NCBI GenBank assembly: GCA_938023075.1
Contig: CALHDG010000184.1
Coordinates: 1-64,000 of the forward strand
Length of the DNA: 64,000 nt
From: an uncultured Chitinophagales bacterium
GTDB lineage: Bacteria > Bacteroidota > Bacteroidia > Chitinophagales > JAHDHT01
Direction of reading: 5' to 3'
Below, piece by piece: positions 1 through 11,086 of the stretch; position 1 is the stretch's first letter; each line of letters opens with the position of its first letter. The position numbers and the translations under genes were made by a program. The notes beneath the pieces are model-generated. The model was given only the letters and a program-made list of their open reading frames with translations. It ran no database searches and was not told the DNA's origin.

Positions 1-4
1 CATT

Positions 5-2017
5 TTAATATTCAAAATTCAAATCTAATTTCTCAATTAAATCTTTAACTGCCGGATTATCTTGCATCATTTCCTGCAATCTTTCTTTAGGGGAGTAGGC
101 AATCGTTGGTTTAGATTCTGCTGTTCTTTCAACAAAGCCAATTTTCAATTCCACACTTTCTTCTTGTAAATGTTTTCGAAGATATTTCAGCAAATCTTCT
201 TTTATGCCATTGAGTTGTTGGGCTTTTACTTTTGAGTCAACCAGCATTTGCACCAACTGATTTTTAATAGAAAACTGAACCGAAGCAATTAAACTGCCCA
301 ATACATTTTTAGATTGTTCTTTCAACAAAATAGCGTAATTGGCTAAATATTGTTGTACTTTTTCGGGTGCTAACTCAACTACAGGTGTATTTGTTTTTGC
401 CTGTTCTTTTTTCGCCAGAAGTTTTGCTTTTTGTTGCTCTTCCTCTACTACTTTTTTTTCTAAATCTGCCAGATTAGGTAAAATGATCGCATTAGATTGA
501 GTATCTGGAATTTTATAGCTTGGGCTTGGCACCTCAGCTGTTGGTTGTTCAATTGATTGAGCAATATTGTCTGAATTTTTTTCAATAACATTTAACTGCC
601 CATCAGTAGACTGAGCTTGCTCCACTTCAGCCTCTTCACTTAGATTTTCAGTTACTAATTGATTATTGGAATTCGAAATTTGATTATCTACATCATTAGT
701 TGTTTGCATTCTGGTTTGATCATTAGAATTGGAACTTTCATTTACTGCTTGATTTGATGTTTCAACTATATTGGAATTTGGATTTTGATCATTGGAATTT
801 GAAACTTGAAGATTGGCATTTGTAGTTTGAAGATTGGAATTTGGATTTTGATCATTGGCACTTATTCCACTATTCTGTTTTTTTTTTGATTCAAGATCAA
901 CTGCCGCTGTGTTAAAATCGATTAAATTATTTAGATAATTTAATTTGATTAAAGCCATTTCAACATGCAGTCGTTTGTTTTTTGCCGCTTTATAATGCAC
1001 ATCGGTAGTATTGCAAACGCTCAAGGCATTTACTAAAAACCCAGCATCTATCAATTGCGCTTGATTGAGGTATCGTTCTTTTAAATCGTTGCTTACTTCC
1101 AATAAAGCTACAGTCTTTTCATCTCTTGCAACCAGTAAGTTTCTAAAATGTTCAGCTAAACCATTTATAAACAAATCACCCTCAAAGCCTTTTTGTTGTA
1201 TCGCTTGATATTGATTTAGTACCGTGGCTATATCTTGCATTAAAAAGTGATCTACTATCTTAAAATAATAATCATAATCTAAAATATTGAGGTTGTTTAA
1301 AGTAGCTTCATAAGTTATAGTACCTTCACCAAAACTTAGCAAACGGTCAAACATCGAAAGAGCATCTCTTAAAGCACCATCTGCTTTTTGCCCTATTAAG
1401 TGTAAGGCATTTTCGTCGGCTTTAATATTTTCTTTAGCGGCTATTTCTTGTAAGTGTGTTACAATAGCCTCTACACCAATTCTGCTAAAATCATAAATTT
1501 GACAGCGGGATAAAATGGTTGGTAATATTTTATGTTTTTCGGTAGTAGCCAAAATAAAAATAGCGTAAGGCGGCGGCTCTTCTAAAGTTTTTAAAAAAGC
1601 ATTAAAAGCCGCAGAAGAGAGCATATGTACCTCATCAATTATGTATACTTTCTTTTTGCCTTCGGGTGGTACAAAACGTACTTGCTCAATCAAACTTCTA
1701 ATATCATCAACCGAATTATTGGAAGCAGCATCTAACTCAAAAATAGAAAAAGAACTGATGTTTTCGTTTAAGGTTTCGGCTTGGTTTGATGTGCAGGCAT
1801 CAAAGTCGGGTGTTGGCTCATCACAATTAATAACTTGGGCTAAAATACGGGCGCAAGTGGTTTTACCAACCCCATGTGGTCCACAAAACAATAAAGCCTG
1901 TGCTAATTGATTACTTTTTAGGGCATTTTTAAGGGTATTGGTTACGTGCTCTTGCCCCACTACCTCCGAAAATTTTCTGGGCCTGTACTTTCTTGCCGAT
2001 ACTACATAATTACTCAT
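5..2017 (-). CDS. dnaX: DNA polymerase III subunit gamma/tau
   Basis: Clamp-loader ATPase of the replicative polymerase, 670 residues. The N-terminus YVVSARKYRPRKF is the family hallmark. Walker A GPHGVGKT lies at about residues 46-53, Walker B VYIIDEVH at 124-131 and the sensor SRC at 170-172. The usual four-cysteine zinc site between the Walker motifs keeps only two cysteines (about 65 and 75). After the clamp-loader collar (about residue 375) comes an Asn/Gln/Ser-rich linker of roughly 100 residues built from degenerate short repeats, then a tau-like C-terminus. The ATG at 2017 is preferred over a TTG four codons upstream because family members start MxxYVVSARKYRP. Stands alone, divergent from the kinase gene. 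Confidence 0.95.
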   Translation of the reverse strand: MSNYVVSARKYRPRKFSEVVGQEHVTNTLKNALKSNQLAQALLFCGPHGVGKTTCARILAQVINCDEPTPDFDACTSNQAETLNENISSFSIFELDAASNNSVDDIRSLIEQVRFVPPEGKKKVYIIDEVHMLSSAAFNAFLKTLEEPPPYAIFILATTEKHKILPTILSRCQIYDFSRIGVEAIVTHLQEIAAKENIKADENALHLIGQKADGALRDALSMFDRLLSFGEGTITYEATLNNLNILDYDYYFKIVDHFLMQDIATVLNQYQAIQQKGFEGDLFINGLAEHFRNLLVARDEKTVALLEVSNDLKERYLNQAQLIDAGFLVNALSVCNTTDVHYKAAKNKRLHVEMALIKLNYLNNLIDFNTAAVDLESKKKQNSGISANDQNPNSNLQTTNANLQVSNSNDQNPNSNIVETSNQAVNESSNSNDQTRMQTTNDVDNQISNSNNQLVTENLSEEAEVEQAQSTDGQLNVIEKNSDNIAQSIEQPTAEVPSPSYKIPDTQSNAIILPNLADLEKKVVEEEQQKAKLLAKKEQAKTNTPVVELAPEKVQQYLANYAILLKEQSKNVLGSLIASVQFSIKNQLVQMLVDSKVKAQQLNGIKEDLLKYLRKHLQEESVELKIGFVERTAESKPTIAYSPKERLQEMMQDNPAVKDLIEKLDLNFEY
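771..858. repeat. 25-bp direct repeat inside dnaX linker
   Basis: An identical 25-bp unit (core GGATTTTGATCATTGG) occurs at 771-795 and 834-858. Between and around the two copies are shorter variants of GATTGGAATTTG. In dnaX they encode the Asn/Gln/Ser-rich linker (SNSNDQNPNSN occurs twice). This is seen directly. Replication slippage is the inferred origin. Confidence 0.85.
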
Positions 2018-2191
2018 GAATTGTTCCAATTTTTCCGAGATGCTAAATATACTACTTTTAATTTCTATTAGAATTAATTGTTGAATTTTGAAAATAATAA
2101 ATTTAATTGTTTTTGCGTGTTAAACAATTACACAATTTTAACGTACATTTAATGAGTAACATACCCTTTTATAACCATTTTTATTAGCTTT

Positions 2192-5100
2192 ATGATTAGT
2201 CGAAAACTATTTTTGGAAAAATTGCTTAGTAAAACGATTATACCTGCCATATTAGTTGTAGATAAAAAATTGAACATTGAATATCATAGTTTAAATACGG
2301 CACAATACCTTACACTACCCAAAACTTTTACCAATTTAACACAATTAGAAACTCGAAGTAAAATAGCATTTAGCACTATTTTTCAGACAGCCGTCAGTTC
2401 CATTAAAAATTTTAAGGATGTTAAAGTTGCTGAAAATCTTTATGTCAACAACAAAAACTATTCAATCAATTTAACAATTCAAAAGCTGCCTACAAGATCT
2501 TTAAAAGAAGTATTGTTCTCCATAAGCATTTCAAAAAGTAAGGAGGTTGAAGTTGAACGATTAGAAAATTTTACTCAACTCGATAAAACAGATAAAACTC
2601 AGCAAGTAAAATTTTCGGAAAACAGATTAAGCAATACACAGGTTGACTTAGATTTTTTAAAAAAGGAAAATGAACAATTAAAAATAGAGTATAAGAATAT
2701 TCAGAAGAATTTAGATCACTTAAAAACAGAATATGACATCAATTTAAGTAAACAGTATGAACTAAATTTTTTTATGACTGAAATGCTTAAAAACACCAAT
2801 GTTGCTACGGTTTTTTTAAATATAGAATTTCAAATTATTAAATATACACCTTTACTAAGTAAACTATTTGATGTAGAAAAAGGAGACATCGGCAGAAAAA
2901 TTACAGACTTTAATCACATTTTTATTAGTGACGATTGGAACGTTTATTTGAAAAAAGCAATAAAAACGGGTAAAAGAATTGAAGTAAAATTAGCGGCTAA
3001 AGAAGATCAATATTATTTAATGATTATTAAACCGGCTAAGTTCAGCCATTTTAAAAACAATGTTTTATCAGTTTCTTTCATTGATATAAGTAATGAGGTT
3101 AAAAATAATCAAGCCAAAATAGAATCAGAACAAAAATTCAAAACCTTATTTGAATCGGCAGTTGACGGAATGGCAATTATTGATTTAGATAAGGGTAACT
3201 TTATCGCCTCCAATAAAAAAATGCCTCAGATGTTAGGCATTACTAAAACAGCCTATCTCCAATCCAAACCCATCAATTTACTTCCCAAATTGCAGTCAGA
3301 CGGAACAAAATCTACAGAATTACTTGAAAAATTACATGACGGGCTTAATCAAAAAGGGTATGTCTCAATAATTGCTGAATATCAGCATAAAACCAAAGGC
3401 ACTTTTTTTGCTCGCTTAAGCAAATACAAATTTCCTGCCCCTCAAAAAAACTACGCTGCAGTGGTTTTGCAAAATATTGATACCGAAATTAAGGCTATTG
3501 ATGCACTTAAACAAAACCAAGTGCAACTGCAAGAGGCAGAAGGCAGATATAAATATTTATTTGAAAATTCGGTTGATGGCATCGTTGTTTTTAATTTAGA
3601 AGAATTGAAGGTTGTACAAGTAAACCAACGTTTAGTAAAAATGTCGGGTTTTACGAAAGATGAAATTATTAAAAAAGCTCCTTTAGGTTTGTTAACCGAA
3701 TTTTTAGAAGATGGAAGCTCAACTCAGCAACAATACTTTAAAATGTTAGCTGAATTAAAAACTAAAAAGCTATGTGCCGGCAATTTTATACATCTGCATA
3801 AAACCAAGGCAGCCTTTCATGTTAAAGTTAATATTTCTAAAATGCCTAAACCACATCATCATTTAATAGCTGTTTTTATTAGGGATATTGATGCCCGTAA
3901 AAAAGTAGAAGCTGAAAGTGCAAGGCGTTTAACACAATTAAAAGCATCCGAAGCCATGCATAAGGCATTTTTCTACCAATCATTAGATGGGCATATTATC
4001 TTACATAAAGAGGATATGATGCTGGTTGAAGTAAATGAGCAGATGCTTCAGATTATGCGTATTTCTAAAACGGAATATTTTAAAACCGACCCTGGCGATT
4101 TTTTTGATGCGGAGAATAATACTTTCGATCTAGCTCAAACTTTTAATGATTTTCGGGCTTGCCTTCAAAAAAACATCCCTTATGAAATAGAGGTGTACAT
4201 AAAATCTAAAAACAGAAAATCTTTTTTAGTAAAGGTATTAATTAATCAGCTACCTGCACCTAATGAGCATTTGGTTTATGCCGTTGTTAAAGATATTGAT
4301 AAAGAGCGCAAAGCGGAAGAAGCTACCAAGATGAACTTAAAAGCCTTAACTATTTCCGAATCGAGACATAAAGCCTTCTTTAATCAATCCTTAGATGGAC
4401 ATGTTATTATAAATTTAGAAGATATGATGCCGGTTGAAGTGAATAAGCGTATGCTTCAAATGTTGCGTATTTCTAAAACCGAATATTTTGCAAACCCTTT
4501 CGATTTGTTTGATGCTGAAATTAATCCTACTAAACTGGAAAAAATGTTTCAAGACCTTCAAGTCGGTTTAGAAAAAAACAACACTTTTGAAACAGAATTT
4601 TATATAAAATCTAGCAAGAGACCATCTTTTTTAGTAAAAGTATTAATTCATAAACTTTCTGCTCCAAATCATCATTTGGCTTATGCCGTTATTAAAGATA
4701 TTGATAAAGAACGCAAAGCGGAAGAAGCCACAAAAACTCACTTAAAAGCTTTAACTGCATCCGAATCCATGCACAAAGCCTTCTTTAATCAATCGTTAGA
4801 TGGGCATATTATCTTACATAAAGAGGATATGATGCTGGTTGACATCAATCAGCAAATGCTAAAGATGTTGCGTATCTCCAAACGTGCATATTTTGAGACC
4901 AAAACTAAATCGTTCAATCGTTCGCTTCCTGATTTTTTTGACGAAGCCAATAATACCATTAGCAAAGAACAGCTTTATAAAAACATAGCTGCTCAATTTG
5001 AAAAAAACTTGCCTTACGAAGCAGAAGTATATCTAAGCTCTAAAAACAGAAAACCTTTTTTAGTGAGAGTATTACTCAATCAACTACCGTCACCCAACCA

Positions 5101-8100
5101 ACATTTAGTTTATGCTGTTATTAAGGATATTGATAAAGAACGCAAAGCCGAATTGGAATCAGAAAAGCACTTACAGGCTTTAAAAACCTCTGAAAGCATG
5201 TTCAGAACTTTATTTGAAAATGGGATGGATGGTTTTGGGATTGGTCAACTATTACCTCATCCGAAAACTATTAATGTGAATCCTGCCGCGTGTAAGCTGC
5301 TTGGAATGACGAAAAAAGAGGTATTACTTGCTAATCCGATACAACTTTTGTCTCCATCTCAAGACAATGAGAAAAGCCAAACCGAAACGATGGAGAAAAT
5401 AGTTCAGTCGCTACATAAAAATGGGCACTTTGCCGGAGATCTACAATATGTACACAAAAAAAACGGATCATTTTATGTAAAAGTAAAAATGGTTAGACTT
5501 AATGCTCCTCATCAAGATAAAGTGTTTACGCAAGTATCTAATAAAGATAAAGAAGTAAAAGCATTACAAGCGGTGCAGAAATCAGAAGCACTGTTCAAAA
5601 GTATATTTACCAACTCTTTAGATGGCATTGTAATTTATAATATAGATAATATCAAAGCCATTAAATTTAACGAACGTGTTTTAAAAATGACAAAATGCAC
5701 GGCTCAGGAATTTAAAAATGCAAATCTCTTAGATTTTTTACCCAAAAAACAACCCAATGGAAAAGAGAGTTTTCCAATTTTTAAACAATACTTAGCAGCG
5801 GTTACCGAAAATATAAGCATCCGTAAAGAGTTTGTATTTAAAAAATATCAATCTAACGAATTGGTGTACACCCGAATTTCCGTTATTAAATTACCTATGC
5901 CATTTACGAATTTAGCCGTACTTTCCATTGCCAATATTACCAAAACTAAGTTGGCTGAAAAGGCTATTATAGAAAAAAATCAGTCGATTGAACAAGTTAA
6001 CCAGCAACTCAATGTAAGCTTACAAAAATTTAAAGATACCTTTGATAATACTTCTATTTATATTGCCCGGTTTAATTTAGATGGTCATTTAATAGAACAT
6101 AATACAAAAGTTTATAACAATTTGTTAGAAAAAAATGTTGTTGCCAATAAAATTTCTGTTTGGAATTTGCCCCGTTTTAAAAAGCATAAAAAATCTCAAC
6201 AACAAGTTAAGCTCGATTTTGAACTAGCCAAAAAAGGGCAAAGCACTAAAAGTCAAGTAGTTTATACGGTGTCTCCTAACTTTTCTGGTATTTTAGAATA
6301 TACTTTTAAACCATTAAGAAATGAACAAGGTGATATATTTACCATTTTATCAGAAGGCTATGATGTAACCGAACAGGTAAACGCCTTGAAAAAATTAAAA
6401 TTTAATGAACAGAAATTTAGAGCTATTTATAATAACTCGAATAGTTTTATAGGCATTTTTAGCACCAAAGGTGTTATTTTAGATCATAATCAAGTTTTGA
6501 ATGAACACTTAATAGAACAAGAATCACCAACTGTTGGCATACCTTTTTGGGATTTTCCCTGGTTTGCTGAAGGAAAAAATACGCCGCAAAAGCTTAAAAC
6601 CGGTATTAAAAATGCTGCCAAAGGCAAATTGGTAAAAGGTTATGGCTGCTATAATAAAGCTAGCGGGGTAAAAAGTAATATGCAATATTCAATTACCCCC
6701 ATTTTTGATGAAGACGGTAAAGTGATTTGGCTATTGGGTGAAGTAACCGACATAACCGAATTAGCCAATGCCCAAAAGAATCTGAAGTTAAAAGAACAAA
6801 AATTCAGAGCTATTTTTAACAATTCCATTAACTTTATTGGTATATTCAATACCACAGGCATTATATTAGAACTTAACCAAACGGTAACGGATAACCTTAG
6901 CCAAAAAGAGATCAATACAATTGGTATTCCGCTGTGGAATTTCCCTTGGTTTTTAAATCATGAAGATACGCAACAAGTCTTTAAAAAAGCTATTCGTCAG
7001 GCAGCAAAAGGGCTAAAGGTTGAAGGAATAGTTGACTATACGGTTTCGGCTAACTTTTCGGGTACTATGCAATATACTATTAATCCTATTTTTGATGATA
7101 AGGATAAAGTAGTTTGGATATTAGGGGAAGGTAAAGACATTACCGAAATTACCAATAAGAATAAAGAACTATCTTACAAAGAGCAAAAATTCAGAGCTAT
7201 TTTTAATAATTCCAGTAATTTTATTGGTTTATATGATACTGATGGATACGTTGATGAGTTAAATGAACTACTGTTAAAACAAAATGGTGAAATTGAGCTT
7301 TCTGGCACTACTAAGAAAGTAAAAGTGTGGAATAGACCACTTATTAAAAATCATAAAGAAAGCCAAAAAACATTTAAAGCAAGTTTTGAAAAAGCACTAA
7401 AGGGTGAAATTAGCAAGGGCATCATGCAATATCAACCAGTAGTAAAAAATGAAATTAGAATTGTTGAATATACTTTAAGCCCCATTTTTGATGATAGCAA
7501 AAAAGTAATTAAAGTTTTAGGAGAAGGAAAAGATATTACGGAAAAGTTAGAAGTTCATAAAGAAATTGAAGCCAGCGAAAAAAGATTTAAAGATTTATTT
7601 TACAACGCGAATAATAGAGTTGTTAGGTTATCTCTGGAGGGTAAAGTAATTGCTCATAATAAAATTCATAGAGGTAGAAAAAATTATGCGACAACCAAAA
7701 AATATATAGGTAAATACTTATGGGATTTTTTAGCAGACGGCAACACTAAAACATCTTTCCGTAAAATTAAACACGATTTTAATAAAGCAGTTAAGGGCGA
7801 GTTAGTTTCAAGTACATTCTCAGTCACAAACGCTAAAAACGAAAAAAGAATACTAAGCTATAGCTTAAAGCCTGTTTTTGGTGCCCATAAAAAAGTGGAT
7901 TGGATTTTAGGAGAATCGAATGACATTACTGAATTTACCAATGTTCAAAAACAAGTACTTAAAAATGAACAAAAATTTAGAGCCATTTTTAACAACTCCA
8001 GCAATTTTATTGGTTTATATCAATTAGATGGCACTATTGAAGAACTCAATAAGCCGATATTAGAGCAAATTCCTACAAGAAAGCAAACAAAACTTATTGC

Positions 8101-11050
8101 CGGACTAAAAATATGGGAAATACCGCTCTCAAATGGTTTCAAAAAAACTATTAAACAAATATTTAAGGATAGCTTAGAAAAGGTGCTTAAAGGCGAAGTC
8201 TATAAGAGTACAGCCCAGTATTCTATTAATGCCACAGAAGATGTTTGTATGGAGTTTACCTTCAGTCCGGTTTATAATGAATACCATAAGGTATTTAAAG
8301 TTTTAGGTGAAGCCAGAGATATAACTGAACAAACCAATTCAAAAAAACAAATTGAAGCCAGCGAAAAAAAATTTAAAGCATTATTTTTTAATGCAGAGAA
8401 TTTGGTGGTAAGGTTAGCACCCAATGGAAGAGTAATTGCTCATAACAAAATACAAAAAGAGAACAATGATTATGATCAAATAAAAAATTATATTGGCAAA
8501 TATTTGTGGGAACTACCCGATGTTGTTGACAATACTGAAGCTCAAACGCAACTTAAATTACATATAAAAAAGGCAGCAAAAGGCAACTATGTTACTGGCA
8601 CTATTTTCTCTAAAGGAACTAATTATGTTCCTCTACAGTTAGCTTATAGTTTAAAACCCATTTTTGGAGCAGATAATAAAACAGTTGAATGGATTTTAGG
8701 CGAAGCTCGCGATATTACGGAATTTATTGAAACCCAAAATCAACTACTGGAAAATGAACAAAAATTTAAAGCGATTTTTTACAATTCGGAAAATTTTATA
8801 GTGCGTTTAGATGCTAAAGGGAATGTTTTGGAGCATAGCCGTATACATACTAGTAATCCTCGATACAATATAGTAAAGCGATACCTTGGCAAACCGCTTT
8901 GGGAGTTTTCAGGTATTATGGAACATCCCGAATCTATTGCTAAATTAAAAAAAGATATTAAAGCATGTGCTGCTGGCAAAGTGATTTCTAATCAAATTTC
9001 TATTCGAATCTATAAATTAGATAATAAAGAAAACAAAGAAGCATACAAGATCGGATTGGTTGTTTATTCTTTAAAACCGGTATTTAACAAGAGCAATAAG
9101 GTTGATTGGATATTAGCTGAGGCAAAAGATATTACTGCATTAGACAATGCGAAAAATGAATTGTCAATCAGTTTAAACAAATATCAAAAACTATTTGAAA
9201 ATAATTTAGTAGGCATACTTACTTTAGATGAAAACTTAAAATTAATTGAATGTAATGAAGCGTATGAGAAAATTACCGGATATTCTCATAAAGACTCAGT
9301 ATCATTTGATTACTATGCTTTAATTGATGAAGATGAAATAAAAGAAGCTAAGTTAAATGAACATAAAATTAGAACTACTAAGGTTAAAGAGTTACAATTT
9401 AAACGAACACTTATTAAAAAGAATGGCGATAAGATATTTGTACACATTTATTTAAAGCCAATTTATTATGAAAATAAATTTAGCAGTGCAGTGGTTACTA
9501 TAGCTGACATTACCGAGTTGGAAAATAAAAGAAAAGCACTGAAACAAAGTGAAGAGTTATACAAAGCTGTTTTTGAAGGGGTTAATGATGGACTTTATGT
9601 CTATGACGTAAAAAAGAATGAAATTGTAACTTTTAATGAGCAGCTTTTACAAATTGCAGGTGTTAAAACTAAGTCACAATTTTTAAAAGAAGCAAATAGT
9701 TTGTTTATACCTTATCTAAAAGGAAAAAATCAAAAAAAAATTAATTGGATTAGAAAAATAGGTGGGCATTTAAAGCACGAAAAAATTGCAAAATTTGATT
9801 TTAGCTTTGAAAAAGCCAATGGTAGCTTGCTTGATATCAGCACTTCAACTATTAAATTATCAGATGCGCTTTCGTTAACAGCAGTTACCGATATTACTGA
9901 AACTAAAAAAGCCCAGAATGCTTTGTTAGAAAGTGAAACAAAATATCGTTCTTTATTTGAAAATAATGTAACCGGAATTGCAATGGGCAACAAATCAGGT
10001 GAAATTTTGCAAGTAAATGAAGCGTTGTGTGCTATGTTTGGGTATTCCAAAACCGAAATGCTTCAATTAAAACATCAAGATTTGACGGTACAGGGTGCAG
10101 ATGATCAATCTTATATCCATTTTAAAGCTATGGTTGACGGTAAGTCAAAAAAATTCTCTGCAACTAAAGAATTTGTTAAAAAAAATGGAGACACGTTTTA
10201 TGCGATTATTTTTGTTAGTGGTATTTACAATAGGCAAAACAATTTCAAATATAATATTACCAGCATTTCAGATATTTCTGAATTGAAGCACTTAGAAAAC
10301 GAATTAAAAGATAAGCAAATTGAATTGGCAGATAAAGTTGTTGAGTTAGAAAAATACATCGAAAGTAATCTTGAATTAGAAAATTTTGCATTTATAGCCT
10401 CTCACGATTTAAAATCACCCACTCAAACAATTATCAATTTTTCTAACTTGCTTAAGCAAAAAGCAGAAGGTAAATTAGATGAATACGAGCAACAATTTCT
10501 ACGGTATATTATTGATGGTTCTAACAGACTGCAAGACACCATTAACGATTTATTGAATTTTTCATTAGCCAATAACAATAGCCTTAATATTAAAAAAGTA
10601 AATTTGAATAACTTGCTAAATGTAGTGATAAATGATTTAGATAGTGTTATTAAACAAACCAAAGCAACCATAACCATTAATAACTTGCCCCCTTTTAATT
10701 GGGTAGATGAAGGATTGTATAAAGGATTATTTTTAAATTTGATTACTAATGCAATGAAGTTTCAAAAAAAAGGCACCCGACCCTTAATTAACATTAATTG
10801 TAAAAAAACACCAATTGGTTACCTTTTTTCTATTGAAGACAATGGTATTGGTATTCCTAAAAAATCTCAACAAAAAATATTTGGTATATTTAAACGCTTG
10901 CATGTTTATAGCGAATTTGAAGGAACCGGTATTGGATTAGCTTTATGTAAAAAAGTTGTGGAAAGACATCAAGGGAAAATTTGGGTAGAAAGCGCCAAAG
11001 GCAAAGGAGCAAAATTTTATTTTACTTTACCAGAAAATTTGAGTATCTAA
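2192..11050 (+). CDS. Giant multi-PAS sensor histidine kinase
   Basis: A 2952-residue protein with no signal peptide or membrane span visible, so probably a soluble sensor. A PAS-like N-terminus and a coiled coil (about residues 145-195) precede a further PAS module and then 18 tandem PAS modules. Each of the 18 begins with a variant of E-x-x-F/Y/H-x-x-x-F-x-N-S. The first group carries the LDG signature, the middle group NFIG. The C-terminus is a HisKA domain (ASHDLKSP, phospho-acceptor about His2738) and a HATPase_c domain with N box NLITNAMKF, DNGIGI and GTGIGLALC. A single-domain response regulator starts 36 bp downstream and is the likely partner. The signal sensed cannot be read from the sequence. 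PAS modules 3-5 share near-identical DNA, pointing to recent internal duplication. Confidence 0.93.
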   Translation: MISRKLFLEKLLSKTIIPAILVVDKKLNIEYHSLNTAQYLTLPKTFTNLTQLETRSKIAFSTIFQTAVSSIKNFKDVKVAENLYVNNKNYSINLTIQKLPTRSLKEVLFSISISKSKEVEVERLENFTQLDKTDKTQQVKFSENRLSNTQVDLDFLKKENEQLKIEYKNIQKNLDHLKTEYDINLSKQYELNFFMTEMLKNTNVATVFLNIEFQIIKYTPLLSKLFDVEKGDIGRKITDFNHIFISDDWNVYLKKAIKTGKRIEVKLAAKEDQYYLMIIKPAKFSHFKNNVLSVSFIDISNEVKNNQAKIESEQKFKTLFESAVDGMAIIDLDKGNFIASNKKMPQMLGITKTAYLQSKPINLLPKLQSDGTKSTELLEKLHDGLNQKGYVSIIAEYQHKTKGTFFARLSKYKFPAPQKNYAAVVLQNIDTEIKAIDALKQNQVQLQEAEGRYKYLFENSVDGIVVFNLEELKVVQVNQRLVKMSGFTKDEIIKKAPLGLLTEFLEDGSSTQQQYFKMLAELKTKKLCAGNFIHLHKTKAAFHVKVNISKMPKPHHHLIAVFIRDIDARKKVEAESARRLTQLKASEAMHKAFFYQSLDGHIILHKEDMMLVEVNEQMLQIMRISKTEYFKTDPGDFFDAENNTFDLAQTFNDFRACLQKNIPYEIEVYIKSKNRKSFLVKVLINQLPAPNEHLVYAVVKDIDKERKAEEATKMNLKALTISESRHKAFFNQSLDGHVIINLEDMMPVEVNKRMLQMLRISKTEYFANPFDLFDAEINPTKLEKMFQDLQVGLEKNNTFETEFYIKSSKRPSFLVKVLIHKLSAPNHHLAYAVIKDIDKERKAEEATKTHLKALTASESMHKAFFNQSLDGHIILHKEDMMLVDINQQMLKMLRISKRAYFETKTKSFNRSLPDFFDEANNTISKEQLYKNIAAQFEKNLPYEAEVYLSSKNRKPFLVRVLLNQLPSPNQHLVYAVIKDIDKERKAELESEKHLQALKTSESMFRTLFENGMDGFGIGQLLPHPKTINVNPAACKLLGMTKKEVLLANPIQLLSPSQDNEKSQTETMEKIVQSLHKNGHFAGDLQYVHKKNGSFYVKVKMVRLNAPHQDKVFTQVSNKDKEVKALQAVQKSEALFKSIFTNSLDGIVIYNIDNIKAIKFNERVLKMTKCTAQEFKNANLLDFLPKKQPNGKESFPIFKQYLAAVTENISIRKEFVFKKYQSNELVYTRISVIKLPMPFTNLAVLSIANITKTKLAEKAIIEKNQSIEQVNQQLNVSLQKFKDTFDNTSIYIARFNLDGHLIEHNTKVYNNLLEKNVVANKISVWNLPRFKKHKKSQQQVKLDFELAKKGQSTKSQVVYTVSPNFSGILEYTFKPLRNEQGDIFTILSEGYDVTEQVNALKKLKFNEQKFRAIYNNSNSFIGIFSTKGVILDHNQVLNEHLIEQESPTVGIPFWDFPWFAEGKNTPQKLKTGIKNAAKGKLVKGYGCYNKASGVKSNMQYSITPIFDEDGKVIWLLGEVTDITELANAQKNLKLKEQKFRAIFNNSINFIGIFNTTGIILELNQTVTDNLSQKEINTIGIPLWNFPWFLNHEDTQQVFKKAIRQAAKGLKVEGIVDYTVSANFSGTMQYTINPIFDDKDKVVWILGEGKDITEITNKNKELSYKEQKFRAIFNNSSNFIGLYDTDGYVDELNELLLKQNGEIELSGTTKKVKVWNRPLIKNHKESQKTFKASFEKALKGEISKGIMQYQPVVKNEIRIVEYTLSPIFDDSKKVIKVLGEGKDITEKLEVHKEIEASEKRFKDLFYNANNRVVRLSLEGKVIAHNKIHRGRKNYATTKKYIGKYLWDFLADGNTKTSFRKIKHDFNKAVKGELVSSTFSVTNAKNEKRILSYSLKPVFGAHKKVDWILGESNDITEFTNVQKQVLKNEQKFRAIFNNSSNFIGLYQLDGTIEELNKPILEQIPTRKQTKLIAGLKIWEIPLSNGFKKTIKQIFKDSLEKVLKGEVYKSTAQYSINATEDVCMEFTFSPVYNEYHKVFKVLGEARDITEQTNSKKQIEASEKKFKALFFNAENLVVRLAPNGRVIAHNKIQKENNDYDQIKNYIGKYLWELPDVVDNTEAQTQLKLHIKKAAKGNYVTGTIFSKGTNYVPLQLAYSLKPIFGADNKTVEWILGEARDITEFIETQNQLLENEQKFKAIFYNSENFIVRLDAKGNVLEHSRIHTSNPRYNIVKRYLGKPLWEFSGIMEHPESIAKLKKDIKACAAGKVISNQISIRIYKLDNKENKEAYKIGLVVYSLKPVFNKSNKVDWILAEAKDITALDNAKNELSISLNKYQKLFENNLVGILTLDENLKLIECNEAYEKITGYSHKDSVSFDYYALIDEDEIKEAKLNEHKIRTTKVKELQFKRTLIKKNGDKIFVHIYLKPIYYENKFSSAVVTIADITELENKRKALKQSEELYKAVFEGVNDGLYVYDVKKNEIVTFNEQLLQIAGVKTKSQFLKEANSLFIPYLKGKNQKKINWIRKIGGHLKHEKIAKFDFSFEKANGSLLDISTSTIKLSDALSLTAVTDITETKKAQNALLESETKYRSLFENNVTGIAMGNKSGEILQVNEALCAMFGYSKTEMLQLKHQDLTVQGADDQSYIHFKAMVDGKSKKFSATKEFVKKNGDTFYAIIFVSGIYNRQNNFKYNITSISDISELKHLENELKDKQIELADKVVELEKYIESNLELENFAFIASHDLKSPTQTIINFSNLLKQKAEGKLDEYEQQFLRYIIDGSNRLQDTINDLLNFSLANNNSLNIKKVNLNNLLNVVINDLDSVIKQTKATITINNLPPFNWVDEGLYKGLFLNLITNAMKFQKKGTRPLININCKKTPIGYLFSIEDNGIGIPKKSQQKIFGIFKRLHVYSEFEGTGIGLALCKKVVERHQGKIWVESAKGKGAKFYFTLPENLSI

Positions 11051-11086
11051 GTAATAAAAATTATTCATAAGTTAAATTAATCATAA

